From contig JAOCPU010000002.1 in assembly GCA_035772785.1 (NCBI GenBank), positions 868,001-932,000 on the forward strand: DNA of 64,000 bases, given 5' to 3'. Origin of the DNA: Phlebiopsis flavidoalba. Lineage: Eukaryota > Basidiomycota > Agaricomycetes > Polyporales > Phanerochaetaceae. Numbering within the stretch: position 1 is the stretch's first letter; every line of letters starts with the position of its first letter. The notes beneath the pieces were generated by a model. That model saw only the letters and a program-made list of their open reading frames with translations, was not told the origin of the DNA and made no database searches. Of the stretch, positions 11,486 to 23,269 are shown one piece after another. The position numbers were made by a program, and so were the translations under genes.

Positions 11486-11561
11486 TGAGTCGGCCCAGGA
11501 TCGAACTGAGGACCTTCTGTGTGTTAGACAAGATGCGCATAACCAGCTACGCCACCGACCC
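11486..11561 (-). tRNA. tRNA-Val (anticodon AAC), one extra base in the anticodon stem
   Basis: The minus strand folds as a full cloverleaf. The acceptor GGGTCGG pairs with CCGACTC and a discriminator A follows. The D stem is GCGT/GCGC with loop AGCTGGTTAT, the anticodon loop CTAACAC reads valine (AAC), and the T arm is CTCAG-TTCGATC-CTGGG. The 5' side of the anticodon stem reads TCTTGT where TCTGT would pair with ACAGA, so one T is surplus. The total is 76 nt without CCA. No intron is seen. The extra T fits the indel pattern in the protein genes; a tRNA pseudogene is the alternative. Confidence 0.85.
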
Positions 11562-13152
11562 GTTGAGATTCGCGGAGGTTTTTAATCATTATACCCGTAA
11601 AACAACACGCCTCTCAACCAAATCTGCACTTGTTATGACCCGTACGAGGGCTCAGAATGTTACGCTCGCATAGCTTTTCCGGCATGAGTGCAAGGCGTGC
11701 TACTCACCCCAGCGGAGTCGCGCTCTGGCCCGCTTCTCGTGTCGGTCATTAATAAGCGCCCTTCCTCTAAGCGTAGGAATGGCTTACATAAGCCAGGCAT
11801 ACCACTTCGGGCGCCATTGGTTCCCTTTCGTTCCAGCCTTTGACCACATCGCCACAGGAATCATAGAAAATAATCAGTATGTTTCGCTGATTAATACTGC
11901 GAGTCTTGATTACTCACCAATATCTTTGGAAGTGACACAGCCCTCGTACGATTGTGAGCGGGTTCCTGCAAATTTTCGCAGCCTGCCAGGTCAATGTGTG
12001 AATTGGACTGTGACACCACTCATACTTTCGTCCATATGTTAGGCCGACTCATGATAATAGGCGTACTGCGGCACTGCGTATAGTGTCGACTGGCGTCGTA
12101 TTGGTCGCAAAACCACAATATCATCATCTCTAGTCTTCGTTGCCGAGTCGCCATCTATCTATGACGAAAGCCCTCGATCGGCATAGTTGCTTCCCAGTGT
12201 ATGGTGGCTGCTGTATCCTGAAGGTAGTGTACCTCATACATTCGATGGAAGGCACTCGCTTACGAACTCATTCATTCGCAGTGTTATGCCTCGCGATATC
12301 TTTGAGATCTTGAAGTTCGCATCCGCATCACCTCGCTCCATCAATAACTACTTATATGCCCTTTACCCACTTTGCCGGTAGTCAGCAGAGGTGGAGAATA
12401 TATCTATCTAGAAGTCTGTGATGGATACTAAAAACGGATGCGCCCATTCACAGTAGATTTGAACGTCCCCCTGGGGGCATCGTTGCTATCAGTTACACGT
12501 CTAACTTGGTTTTATCCAACCTCGTTGTGCTCTATATTACATGCGGAGCGTCTCAGGATCAGTCTGTTGGTAGTGGGCTGCTCGCAGCGTGCAGACGGAA
12601 TCAAAACACTGAATTTTATGAGCTTACGCAGTGTACTAAGCCTCGGTCTTAGAAAACGCAGCCTATCAAGCTGACAGTGTTGAAACCAGAGGGCATCAGT
12701 GCATGATGTATGTACGTATTTGAAGATAGCGCTCGAGATGGTGTATTAATTCACTCACGACGCAGGCGCTTTTTTGCGAATTGCGAACTATTGACTGGAC
12801 ATTTAACCCTCTAAGTTGTGGGGTCGAGACCTCTGATAGAAAACAGGTGACAATCAACGCGGTCCCTATACCAGTAGCTGACATAAGTCTTACACACCTC
12901 TCAGGAGTCTTAGCCAAAAGGGTGGGCGCCTCAACGAAGCGGTACTGTGACAGAACAGCGCTCGTATCTGGATCATAGGCTTTCGATAATGGAGCACAAG
13001 TACGCTCGTAAGGCTTCTACTCTACGAAAGCCATGTTAAAGCGCGCTAGGCTTCGTGGGCAACCAGTGCAGACACTCGCCACCGGACACGAGTGGCCCGC
13101 CCAAGAGCGCTTGTTTAATCTCTACGCATCGTAGCCACGGCATGTTCACCGT
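11562..13152. other. Gene-poor stretch
   Basis: Composition is AT-richer than the flanks. Open frames here (for example 11779-12042, 12187-12381, 12438-12674 and 12781-12978 on plus) are short, isolated and without recognisable motifs or convincing splice joins. It upholds no gene call. Confidence 0.4.
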
Positions 13153-13594
13153 TTGTCAGCAAGCCCATCGATCATGAACAATGCGAATTTGGAGAATCAT
13201 GGCCAGGGACAAAGTCAATTTGCCGCGCAAGGCGTGCGCATCATCCTTCCTCAGGTGGACCCATCACGTCAAAGGACGTTGTACTTTGGTAGCCCTGATC
13301 TTTTCAGCCTCTGTCACAACCGTGAAGAGTTGGTGGCCCGGTGCAGGACAAAGGACTGGGCAGCCGGGCCTCCATTGCCCGATGGTGTTGGCATTCCGCG
13401 CTTACACGGTAAGTGTCGTAGCCAGACTAGGCAAGTGAATACAATCCTTCAACTCTGTTGCTAGGCAGCGAGTGGCTCCGGCTGAGGTATGGTCGACCTC
13501 GCGCTCTGAGCAAGTTACCGACCACCCTTGGGACCTACAAAGTTATACGATGGACTTATGCACGATGTGGCCAAACATCCTGCGAGGTCTATAA
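13153..13594 (+). CDS. Small protein of unknown function, two exons
   Basis: An open frame from 13153 (a second Met lies at 13174) reads to about 13410 and then meets a clean GT-AG intron of about 56 nt (GTAAGT...TTGCTAG, about 13411-13464). The spliced second exon stays open as VAPAEVWS...DHPWDLQSYTMDLCTMWP and stops at 13592-13594. The product is about 125 residues, with neither signal peptide nor membrane segment. No family was recognised. The good splice sites and protein-like second exon support a real gene; it lies just upstream of, and on the same strand as, the zinc-finger gene. Confidence 0.4.
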
Positions 13595-13717
13595 AGCCTC
13601 TGTGGGATCCCGCCTAGCAGACCATCCCCCGCTTTCAATAACCGCTTTTCCTTTCGCAACATCTCCTCCCACAGCTGGCCTTTTTCTTCTCGCGTACTAC
13701 CCACGCCACATACCACG

Positions 13718-15325
13718 ATGCCTAAAGTCTCCTCCACCGCAGCCGCTCCGACTACTTCACAGCCTAGCTACGCCAGATCTCCGCGTAAAGATAGGATCGA
13801 CCCCTATCCAAACATGCGAGTGGTCTTCCGGTGTATCAAGTTGCTCGCGATTGGATCGATGAGATCAGGAGCAATTCCTCCCGACGAGGGGCGAGGGAAG
13901 CTGTTAGGAGCGCCAATTGAGGGTGTGTGAACTATTCGTCTTGGACGAACTTGCTTGAGACTTATGCGCCGTAAAAAGCTGCAATGCCCAGTGTGCAACG
14001 TCCGGCCACCGCCTATCCCATATGAGCTGATTCGTCATGCCGAGTCGCATCTCAGGCCACAAGAGTTTGTCTTCAGAATTGCGATATCGTATCAAAAAAG
14101 ACTGACCTTTGAGTTTAGCAAAGAGTTCCAATGTCCATACCCTGGATGCTCATACCAAGGCGCGTCGCAAAGATGCAACCTTGACAATCACGTGAGGAGT
14201 ATCCAGTACGTACTATGCTCCGAGAGATGGCGTCGATTTGTGATGCTAATCTTGTTAAATTTAGTACTAAGATCAAACGCACTTGCGACGTTGTCCTCAA
14301 GCAAGGTGCAACACGGGAAGAAACGACTTACATATGCGGCTGGTCAACCACTGACGGCGGACGCATGACGCGACACCGCCAGGAATGCCATGGATATCCC
14401 ACTCTCAGGGAACGGGCGCGCAGGCAAAGCGAAGCCCAAGCGCGCCACGAAGAAGAATGTAAACGTGGTACACGTCCCCCTGCGCAACCTCTGGCGAGCC
14501 CATTTGGCCTACCGGTGTGCAACCCCCAACAGACGCAGCGCCACTCAAGGAAGAAGAAGAGGAAGAAGGGAGCGAGAGCAGTGTTCATGATCCCGAGGGT
14601 CCCTGATCATCAGAGCTTTGCCCGCGACCATACGCCGTATCCTCAAAGCTCTTCCCACGACACACGATGTCCGCGTCACGCCTAGTCGGTCGCCTAGTCC
14701 TGTACCCACCTACGCGTCTCGCACGGGCAAGGAGAAGGTTATCATGATACCCTACCTCTACTCACCAGCAAACCCGGAATATGACAACGACGCACACTTG
14801 ACGGTCGACCCAGCGAGCCTCACCTTACCGTCTGTCTATGTCCCGGGCGGGGTCCTGCGACCGCTCCCCGTGCGCTCCACTACAGAACCGTCGTACGTGG
14901 CGCCCAACGCATCATCCTCGACCTCCCCAAGCTCCAGCACCCGCTCCCTCTCGAGCTCGAGATACTCCCCGTACCAGGGAGCGAACGACAACTTGCGAAG
15001 CAGCCCGAAACGCCGCCGGGAGCAACGTGCCGAGCCTGCGAGGATGCTCTGTCTGGAGCGAAAGGGAGTATCGGGTCGCATCCACACTGGGACAGTTTGG
15101 ACGACAATACGACCGCGACGCGCCTTCGATGCCTGGACCGTCGTACAGTAGCGGGTCGTATTATTCCGGCGCCACTGCTTCTTCTGATCTTATCCCACCC
15201 GCCACTACCCTCCGCCTGCGCCGTGGTGCCAACCTGCCGGCACCTAGGGCAATGTTGACTAGGAGGAGGATTCCTACTCCGACGACTACGACGAGGATGA
15301 TGAATACGCTGCTGAGTACTATTAG
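13718..15325 (+). CDS. C2H2 zinc-finger protein, putative DNA-binding
   Basis: Starts with a Ser/Thr/Pro-rich leader (MPKVSSTAAAPTT). A finger CPVC...HAESH follows (about 13985-14050), then CPYPGC with LDNHVRSIH (about 14130-14205, split by an intron). A further finger-like block TYICGWSTTDGGRMTRH...CHGY (about 14325-14395) follows a frame slip in which its first cysteines are disturbed. After it come a basic, charged stretch (RERARRQSEAQARHEEE) and a Lys/Arg-rich patch near 14560. The long tail is rich in Ser/Pro and ends with an acidic segment (DYDEDDEYAAEYY) at the stop 15323-15325. The arrangement suggests a nuclear transcription regulator; target genes are unknown. Several frame slips occur in the tail, so the last 600 nt could also be a separate gene. 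Confidence 0.65.
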
Positions 15326-17089
15326 GCATCGGGTCTACCGCGACCCGCCAACCCGTGAGCAACTATCTCCATTTCCCCAGGTTGAATCGCGCTTACATGC
15401 GTTTCCCTTGTTAGTTATGCTTTCTTCGCGACAACCTTTCTATGTCCATGTGAACCCTCCGCTCCATGCTACCATGTACTTGGAGTGGCGCATCGTTGAT
15501 CGATGAGCTACCACGTTGTCGCCTGCTGGCACGGGCTCGACCTCAAGGCCTCATTGTCCACCTGAATGACGTATCATGCAAGCCCTTTTCTACTCACAAT
15601 TGAACAAATCTGTATTGTATTAAATAGTTTATATATTGATTCCGTGAAATGCATCTCCGGCTCTGTAAGATAGAGGTCACCAGGAACGGGCGGCTTATGT
15701 AATCTAATCACGTGCTAATAGCGCCCGTCCAAATCTGAGGTGCTTGCTATGCCCGCAGAATATTTTAGTCGAAGAAATGACTTCCTGGCTCGCTACTAAG
15801 CTTTAGTAGTACTGTAAGGGTACTTTGGATGTACTGAGACACTACTACTGTGACCGTCAGCACTGCTTCAGACAGCATCCACCACTAGACCTGCAGGAGG
15901 TCAAGCGCCCACCTACCATATCAGGAGAGCAGGCGCATCAGGCGCACCCACGTGGCAGATCACGTGGTGTAGACGCCCGGCCAAATCCTCTGTCTCGAAA
16001 ATCCAAACACTACATGCAAGCGCCGATATTACTGGGGGAAAAAGGGAAGGGAAGTTTGGGCAAAGTTTTCAGTTTTGATGAAATCTCTTTTGCCTATTCG
16101 TATCAGTGAAGGGTAGCCTATTCCATACCTTTTACCTTCCTTTGACCATGTGGCATAGTCAAAAAACTCATTCGAGGACAAAGACTGTGAACAAAGGTAA
16201 CCTTTAAGTACCTGACCAAGGGGCCCATACACAGCGCGGGGACACGCTGAGACACGTGGAAATGGGGTAAACCTCTTTCCAAGCCTTTACCGTTGACAAA
16301 AGTGTGACTTTCACAACGTGCGTGCTAGATTTGTGTAGAATTGGTGTAAAACGATTCCTATTATAGAAAGAAATGGGCGATAAAGATGAGATCAAAACGA
16401 GAAACCTTACCACGATTTTTTCGCCCTTTTCCGTCCGGCAATATAGACGCTTGCATGAAGTGAAAATTGCTCCAGAGAGGTCGGAAATGCCGAAAACACT
16501 ATTTCTAACATAATATGTTTTTGGCATATGACTCGAGCTAGGAGGTTAAATTACAAGATCTGCTCAATAGGAATCCAAGCCAAAGGGTAATAACTAATCC
16601 ATCCTATTGAACAGAATGCGAAAAGTGATGTGTGTCCGACGCTATTGTGATCGACGTCGAGAGCGGGCGGCTGCTTACATAAGAGGTCGCCCCGTTCCTG
16701 GTGAACCTCTATCATTAATATTTTGCAGTGGGAGTCAAGAATTGTCGATACGCGAAGAGCGGGATTACCAAATTGGTCCAAATCGCCTCGGTGATAGACG
16801 CCTCAGTTCCGTCTTTGACTCCAACCGCGAGCACGACCATCGGTTGCGCCAAATTTCAGCACGTCTAACCCTCTCACGCGCGGTAGCACTCATGGTATGA
16901 CCTCCGCAGTTGCTGTTGTTGTCGAGGACTAGAGCCGACAGGACGTGTGGAGGCGGCTGTGTCGCTGGTCGTTGATTCAGAGTCTGCACATGTCTCGTTC
17001 CACTGATGATCATGAGCTTCGTCTGTGCCAAGGTGAGTCTCTTTAGTTTTACGTGGTCGTCTGTCACTTAGTCAACAAAATTATGTGCT
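15326..17089. other. Gene-poor stretch
   Basis: Contains AT-rich sequence at 15600-15660 and a few isolated open frames (15825-16109 plus, 16204-16527 minus, 16607-16900 plus) without known motifs. No gene, tRNA or mobile element is supported. Confidence 0.4.
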
Positions 17090-17634
17090 ATATTCATTTC
17101 TTTAGCCCGAAACATGGAGGCGGTGCTTGACGCCAATCGACCGACGACTGCTCTGCGCAAATGATTACACATAAATGAGGACATTCCTCACAGAATCAGT
17201 CTTGATATTGTTTCACTCCTCAAGCTTCAAGCTCTGGCTGTTTGGAATGACATAGACTCTTGCAGCTTTACGCAACTTGGAAGCCGAGAGGTCGAGTGTC
17301 TTCTTAGCTCTGATCACGACTACATGCATGGTAAGATTTGATCTTTGTCCCATCTTTTACTCCGTCCGCTCATTATGACTTCTCCTAGATGGTGCCGGCC
17401 GTCCTGTCGTGAAAGCCGACGCGCCACGGAGCTCCCCCCGAGAGCTCCGGGTGACGAAAAAGCCGAACCTCCATCTTTTCCACACAAACGGATCTCAGTT
17501 CCAGTACGCTATATTTTCACCATATAATGATGCCACTTATCATCTCAATATTTCCAGATTTGTTTCCGTCCTGCGGAATTTTATCTTGCAAAACGGTCGG
17601 AGGGGCGTTGGAGAAGCCACGTCAACTGCCTAAA
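17090..17634 (+). CDS. Possible coding segment of unknown function
   Basis: From about 17175 the frame reads EDIPHRISLDIVSLLKLQALAV, then WNDIDSCSFTQLGSREVECL, and ends at a plausible donor (GTAAGATT at about 17330). After a roughly 58-nt intron ending in CTCCTAG the reading continues DGAGRPVVKADAP and further to about 17634. The amino-acid mix looks coding and the intron is well formed, but no family is recognised and no start codon can be chosen with confidence. Confidence 0.3.
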
Positions 17635-18490
17635 GAGGAAATTATGTAACTATACCGGACTTTGCCGCCGGGCCGCCCAATGCCCAGGACTGCGGCTCGA
17701 GGGCGGCGTCGACTTCACCCGCACGCACGTGTCCTGGTCTTGCACCTTCGGCCTCGCTTCTTCCTGCTTCTCTTTCTTCGCCGTAATAAACCGTTCAGAA
17801 GCCTTCTTGAAAGTTCCCAAGATGTGGTCTACCGCTGGAAATGGTGGAGTGCGCGATAGTTTCCTTGTCTTGCGCTTACGGATTTGTCGATATGCAAGAC
17901 TGCCAGCTTAGCTACGGGCTAGCTCAAGGGGTTGCCTCGCGCAAATAGGCTGGAGCGCTCCGAGTAGTCTCCACGCCTGGGCAGATTTTTACCTGGGGGG
18001 GGGGGGGGGGTGCGTGTGCGTCCGCGCAGTACAGAGGCAGTGGCGTCTGGAGCTGGGCATGCTTGGTGCAGTGTGACAAATCGCCTCTGCGGTGGGTCAA
18101 CGTTATCATCGATTTAACCAAGCTGGGTATTGGCGAATGATGTGTATGGAGCGTATGACGCATCTCTCGACGTATGCGTATATTTTCACCACGCTCAGAC
18201 TCGAGGGAGTATAATAGAAGCCCTTGGGGCTGGGGGCTCGCGATATGCGCAAGAACCATACGAACACGACCGTCACGCTTCATCTCACGACCACTGTACT
18301 TTTTGCAGGCCTTCCGCCCGCCTCAATCGTTCTTCCTTGACTCCAGCTTCTCTCTGTCTCTTCAGCCTGAACAATACTCAATCACTTTCACCTAATTGCT
18401 TTGATCCATCCTTGGGCTAACTTACTCATCACATTAATGCACCCCACTCAAGCCATCGCCCCCCCAAGGAAAACCTCTCTCGAGGCGTAT
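17635..18490. other. Intergenic with a 16-G homopolymer
   Basis: A run of 16 G lies at 17995-18010. Downstream, the pyrimidine-rich stretch at 18300-18420 resembles a fungal promoter for the second Ohr gene. No gene is recognised. Confidence 0.4.
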
Positions 18491-19159
18491 CATGCAAGGT
18501 GCCGCTGGCCGGCTACACCGTTTACCCCAACAGCTTTCACAGCCGTTCATAATCATCACTCTGAAGGATTTACCTCGTGAGTCCAGGCTTCCTTCCATGC
18601 AGCTATCCGTTAACTAAAACAATCTCTAGTTCTTCTCCAACGGCTGTGGCTGAGGGCGCGGGCAGGAACGGCAAGCGTCAAGTCATTCGGTGGACTGCTC
18701 CTCTCGATTTGAGAAGTTGGCCATGCCCAAGGTCGCCGGTGGCAAGGGCGACGGCCAGAATCCTGAACAGCTTTTCGCCATGGGCTACTCGTGTAAGTCA
18801 TGACGTACATTATAGCCAGTAGAGGAACGCGCTCATGTCCCGTTCCCGCAGCCTGTTTCCTTGGGCGCTCTTCAGCTTGTCGGTGCGCGGGCTGGCAAGA
18901 AGGAGATTGTCGACAAGCGCGAAGGTTCACGCGACGGTCTTCCTTGGCCACCCTACCGATGTCAATCTTGAGGGCTTCGGACTCAAGGTTGAGCTCCACA
19001 TCGAGGGCTGTAATGATGATGCTCTCATTCAGGCTGCTCACGAGGTTGGTATTCACATGCGAAGCTCAGGTTTAAGATTGATATTGACGGTGTCCCATAG
19101 TTCTGCCCCTACAGCCGTGCTCTGAAGCACGGTATTGATGTCAAGATCACCAAGGCTTG
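18491..19159 (+). CDS. OsmC/Ohr-family peroxiredoxin, copy 2
   Basis: Hydroperoxide-reducing OsmC/Ohr protein. The leader MQGAAGRLHRL is Arg-rich and Ser-poor but could target mitochondria. The domain then reads AVAEGAGRNGK, LAMPKVAGGKGDGQNPEQLF with AMGYS (about 18715-18790), and an intron. Next is SCFLGALQLVGARAGKKEIVD, then KVHATVFLGHPTD, GFGLKVELHIEGCNDDALIQ and AAHE. A second intron (about 19046-19097) leads to the last exon FCPYSRALKHGIDVKITKA, with the stop at 19157-19159. Both catalytic cysteines (SCFLG and FCPYS) are present. Single-base slips near 18690, 18858 and 18920 must be allowed for. It shares intron positions with copy 1 at 9184-9700, so the two are old paralogues. Confidence 0.9.
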
Positions 19160-20379
19160 AAGACAGGACCGAACATTATCTTAGCACCCATTACCCCAAT
19201 GCCTCTGTTATGCAGGACATCATACCAGGCTATAGCCATCCCAAGCAGAGTCCAGTCAACTATCATCTTTCGTGTAACATCTCTTTCATCTTTGGAACTA
19301 TATATCTTGTAGCTGTATCGTGCATACCCACCGATACCCGTTGACATGCACGCTCGCATTAACGAGGTTTCTTTTGTCTTTGCCGTGTGATGGGTGGTGG
19401 TTGTAGGTGCGCATGTGGCCTACCATGTCTCACGCTCGGCTGTCTTCTGGATCGACCCTTCCACCGCGCACCCTGCAATCAACCTGGTCCCATAGTGGTC
19501 GGGGTCCACGTGAACACAGCATAACGTAGCCTCCACTGACTCACAATCCATGTCCTCAAAGCATGCACTGATTTCTGGGAAATGATCGAACAATTCCAAG
19601 CTCTGCGGTTGGAAGTTGGAGACCGGCTGCAGACTGCCTTGACGCGCGGGTAGTCAGCTGGGCGCTTCAAGTCTGGTTAGGGTTTAGCACATGCAAGCAG
19701 CCCTGGCAATCGTACCTGACGACGCAGGATGCTCGCATACGAGATGCTTGGCAATTCAACGCACAGATACTCCGAGCCAAGGTGTCTCAGACGGGGGTTC
19801 ACGCTCCCCAAAGGTCCCACTGTGCCCTTGGTGTCGGAAGAACTCTGTCATTGGAATTGTACGACGTACAAGCAGCGCCACGTCTAGCAACGTGCCCTTG
19901 TACGAGGAGATAGGGTCGGCCGCATCCTGTTTCTGTGCATAATAGTCTCTTGAGCGTCTCGTGCGGATGGTGAGCTCCAATGGAGCCCCACGCATTAAAG
20001 GGCTAGTGAAAAGTGTCAGCTTTCGCTGGTTCCCCACAGCTTGATGAATGCCCACCGTCTACACCATGGGCGAGCACGAAGCGCGCACCGTAAGAGCCAT
20101 GTTATATCCAGTGTCCACCGCAGCCGTAGTCGTCCATGTCGCCGAACACAGGCGGGAATACTGCGCTACGCAGTTGGCATTGCAGCTGTGAGGCTGCTGT
20201 CCGGGGATTTTGTGCATCCATTCATTTGGGTCCGGCTCGAGAACGAGCTGCAATCCTGCAGAGAAGTGATTGCGGCTCTCAAGGAGACGCTGTCTTTCGA
20301 GCTCCTCGATTTCTTCCGTGCGTGTGGTATGTTATACTATATTCTGATGAACAAATGGCGGATGTGATATGAGGGAAAA
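19160..20379. other. No gene recognised
   Basis: Follows the second Ohr gene. Open frames at 19756-20055 (minus) and 20041-20367 (plus, containing ENELQSCREVIAALKETLSF) look partly protein-like, but no family or splice pattern was established. Confidence 0.3.
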
Positions 20380-21240
20380 CACCACATACAGGTCATTGTG
20401 CGCTTTCAGGCCACCATGAAGTTGCACGGCACGCATAGCGACAGTGTGAGTGTCCATCCCATTGAGAAACATCCGTGAGATCTTGTATATCTTCACGAGT
20501 AATCTAAATCTGGCGTTAGTGTGACCTTTGCGTGAGCTACCAATCGGGGCGTACATTAAACAGGAGGCACGCATCTGATGCTAGTACGTTAGGAGGGACT
20601 CTATTGCATTGACCCCAAATTGATCTGTTTTTCGGAAAGAGGATCGGAGGGTACCGAGGTGTAGTTACGGAGAATGAGCGGCTTCGGCGTTGGGTCATAA
20701 TGCTTTAACACGCTCTTGTCCCGCGGAGTGAGCATCGCCTCAACTTGTTTTGGAGTTAATTTGATGAGAAATACGCCTCTGGAGCTGGGGATCGTTTGTG
20801 TCGGGAGGTAGTCCCGAGGTGCTTCCTCTTGCGTTCAGCTAGACGAGCGACATCGGTCTCCGATTATAGACGCATCGGATGTGAGGCACTATGTGGGTTT
20901 GTTCTCTTTTCGTAAGGAAGAGTGTCCAAGTCTGTATCCTTGAGAGGCTTGTAGAGCTTCAAGGCATCAGTTTTAGTGATTTGTCTGCAACACCGCATCA
21001 GAATGTTCCAGGATGACATATTTACACTACGCCGTCTTACTCGCACACGCGTAGGATGCGTGAAGGACCGTGTAGAGGCACCGTCCCATGGCTTGAGCGC
21101 CTCGTTCCACTCCTTCAACAGCGCTGACTTCGACGGGCTGTTTTTTACCTCTTTCTTTTTTTCTCTTGCCTTTGCTTAGGGGTAGGTTTACGATCTTTCT
21201 TAGGGGACGGTTTGCGGGGGCATGAGATCGGAGAGAAGGG
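20380..21240 (-). CDS. Unknown fungal family, copy A, frame-broken
   Basis: The minus strand begins with a Lys-rich leader (KPSPKKDRKPTPK, about 21190-21230). An exon with the core block ITKTDALKLY...LKDTDLDTLPYE follows (about 20905-20990), then NPHSASHPMRLYSETDVARL after one frame slip, and a segment naming VLASDACLLF. The tail is HTVAMRAVQLHGGLKAHNDL (about 20388-20450). The same order of blocks recurs in copy B at 22396-23269. The K-x-L-x-D-x-D-L core followed by NP and M-x-LY resembles the C-terminal DNA-binding part of XPA-type repair proteins; this is a motif impression, not proof. Function is unknown. Introns plus indels break the frame several times, so this copy may be a pseudogene. 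Confidence 0.5.
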
Positions 21241-22395
21241 TCCAATGGTTTATCTTGGGACAGTGGCTCAGTTCACTTATATGTCTCCCACTAAAAAAAA
21301 CTTACGTCGCTCACCTTAAATGTGTAATTCGCTACAATTTATAGCTCCGAGCCTTCTGTGGACCGGAAGAGTACACCCCAAATAGAGCTGAGTTTACGAC
21401 GCCGATGACAGAATGAGTTTACCCAAACAAATCTATCAGACACAATCAATTAAAAGAGAGCGAGCGAGTATGTACCTACCTAGATATTGGCGAGGTTCGG
21501 TGTAAGGAATAGAGCAGTCTGGAGGCCCGGGACACTGAGGCTGGGCAAACAAACTCAAACACGAGAAAGCGCCCGCAGTGGCGGAGTCCGCGAGAGCAGA
21601 GTAACTTTTTGACAATGTACCAAACAATCCGAAAAATAGCACGCGCCATTACGAGAAAATATTGCAGTACACACCAATGGGATTGGCCAGTAACACGAGG
21701 TATATGAGTGTTCCCCGATTTTATGAACAGCACAACACCCGTGTTCGCTACCGTACCTAGTACCCGCATCCGGGCCTGGAAGCTTGAGACGGGTCAGCGA
21801 ACTGCGCGGGATTTGCAGGAGCGTCTCAGCAATTGCCCTTCACTCTCACGACTGTCCCCTATCACTATGCCTTGGGACGGTGGGATAAATACTGTTATAC
21901 AAGTTGTGCGACGTAACAAGCAGCACTAATAGGGCTAAACATATACTCATAACGGGAGTGGAAACGGTTGGGTCGACGCGATGCTTATTCCTCTCTTAAT
22001 AATAAATAAATAAATAGGCGTCATTCGAACGAGCCTTGGGATGGTGTGATCTAGCAAGGCACTAGGGATCACGAGACTTGTAGATTGTATTAGCCTCCCA
22101 CTTCAATAAGGCTTGCACAACTCACATCATTCACGCAAAACACCGAGCAGCGATGGCGACTCGCCCTGATTCAATCGAAGCCAAAGCCGTAACAAGCAGT
22201 CCTCCGGGTCCTGTTCCTCTGGGGGGTGGGGCAACAATCGCGCGACACATTTTCGTCGCATCTGTGAGTAGGGGGTGGATCCTGTTCCGTTTCATATGGA
22301 TCGTGTTTGAAGAGAAGCTGGAGATTCCGCGGAGTAACGGTTCCACTTTGCCTCGTAAGTGAGTGACTCAACTAGCTTTTGCCGCGGCAACGTAT
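21241..22395. other. Intergenic between two family copies
   Basis: Includes AT-rich sequence around 21980-22020 (AATAAATAAATAAATAG). Overlapping open frames at 22131-22371 on both strands show no motif. No gene is supported. Confidence 0.35.
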
Positions 22396-23269
22396 TTACT
22401 GCGTCTTGGTATCAGCAAATAATTTAGTGATAGTGCTGAGGAGACCCCTGCTTACAGTTTGTTGTGCGCTTTCAAACCGCCGTGGAGTTGTACGGCATGC
22501 ATAGCGACAGTGCGAGTATCCACCCACGGGGAGACGTTTGTGAGATGCGCAATGTCTCGAAGAGTGACCTGGATTGAAGTTAGCATGTCCCGATGCAGAG
22601 GCAACGTGCGGCACACATGAAACATGACGCATGCATCCGACGCTAATAAGTTGGACGGAACAGCCAGGCAATCACCCCAGACAATCTGGTCCGGATGGAT
22701 GTTCTGAAGGGTCTTGAGAAATGTAGTTATCAAAGAATGGGAGATGGCTTCGGGTTGGGGTACAAATGCTTCGTTATACTTGAGGTTTCTTTCGGGCTAG
22801 AGTCCCCAAAATGCCTCACGGGCCGGCGAGCAGTAGCGCGTCTTGATAGGAAGACTCTCCTCTCGTAGGGTTTCCCGAAGTGCGTGCACTTTTGTATTGA
22901 GAGGCTTTCGACGGCTGTCTCGGAGTATAGGCGTATCGGGCATGAAGGTCTGTATTCGTTGTGCGCCTGTTCATAAGGAAGAGTATCCAAGTCTGCATCG
23001 TTTAACAGCTTGTAACGCTTTGCAAGCTTCTTAGTAATCGTCTGGAGGTACCTCGTCAGGTGGAAATTGAGTAAAGCAGGCGAGACTGCCTCACCTCGAC
23101 GCCGACAGCTTGGATGCTTGTACGAAGAGTCATAAGACCACCGTGCGAGAGAGTCTTTCCATCTCTGGCGCAGCTCCGACACCTTTGGTGTCTTCGATGC
23201 GCTAGCCTTCGCCTTTCTGGCTGTCTTGGGGGTGGCGATACCCTTCGTAGATGTTCGCTCCGCAGGCAT
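22396..23269 (-). CDS. Unknown fungal family, copy B
   Basis: The start at 23269 gives MPAERTSTKGIATPKTARKA, a Lys/Ala-rich leader, then ELRQRWKDSLARWSYDSS. The core is TITKKLAKRYKLLNDADLDT and LPYEQAHNEYRPSCPIRLYS, with ETAVESLSIQK following. Further down are ITTFLKTLQNIHPDQIVWGD, NLLASDACVMFHV and the tail VDTRTVAMHAVQLHGGLKAH. The open frame runs unbroken for 179 codons from the start; the last third needs a frame change near 22730. It is clearly homologous to copy A two kilobases away (shared DLDTLPYE, LASDAC and AVQLHGGLKAHN). It has a mild resemblance to the C-terminal module of XPA. The gene is divergent from TAF12. Confidence 0.6.

Noticed and set aside
17995..18010. G16 run as a G-quadruplex signal
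   Set aside because: A single homopolymer in a sequence with evident indel errors; its length is not reliable and nothing links it to a gene function.
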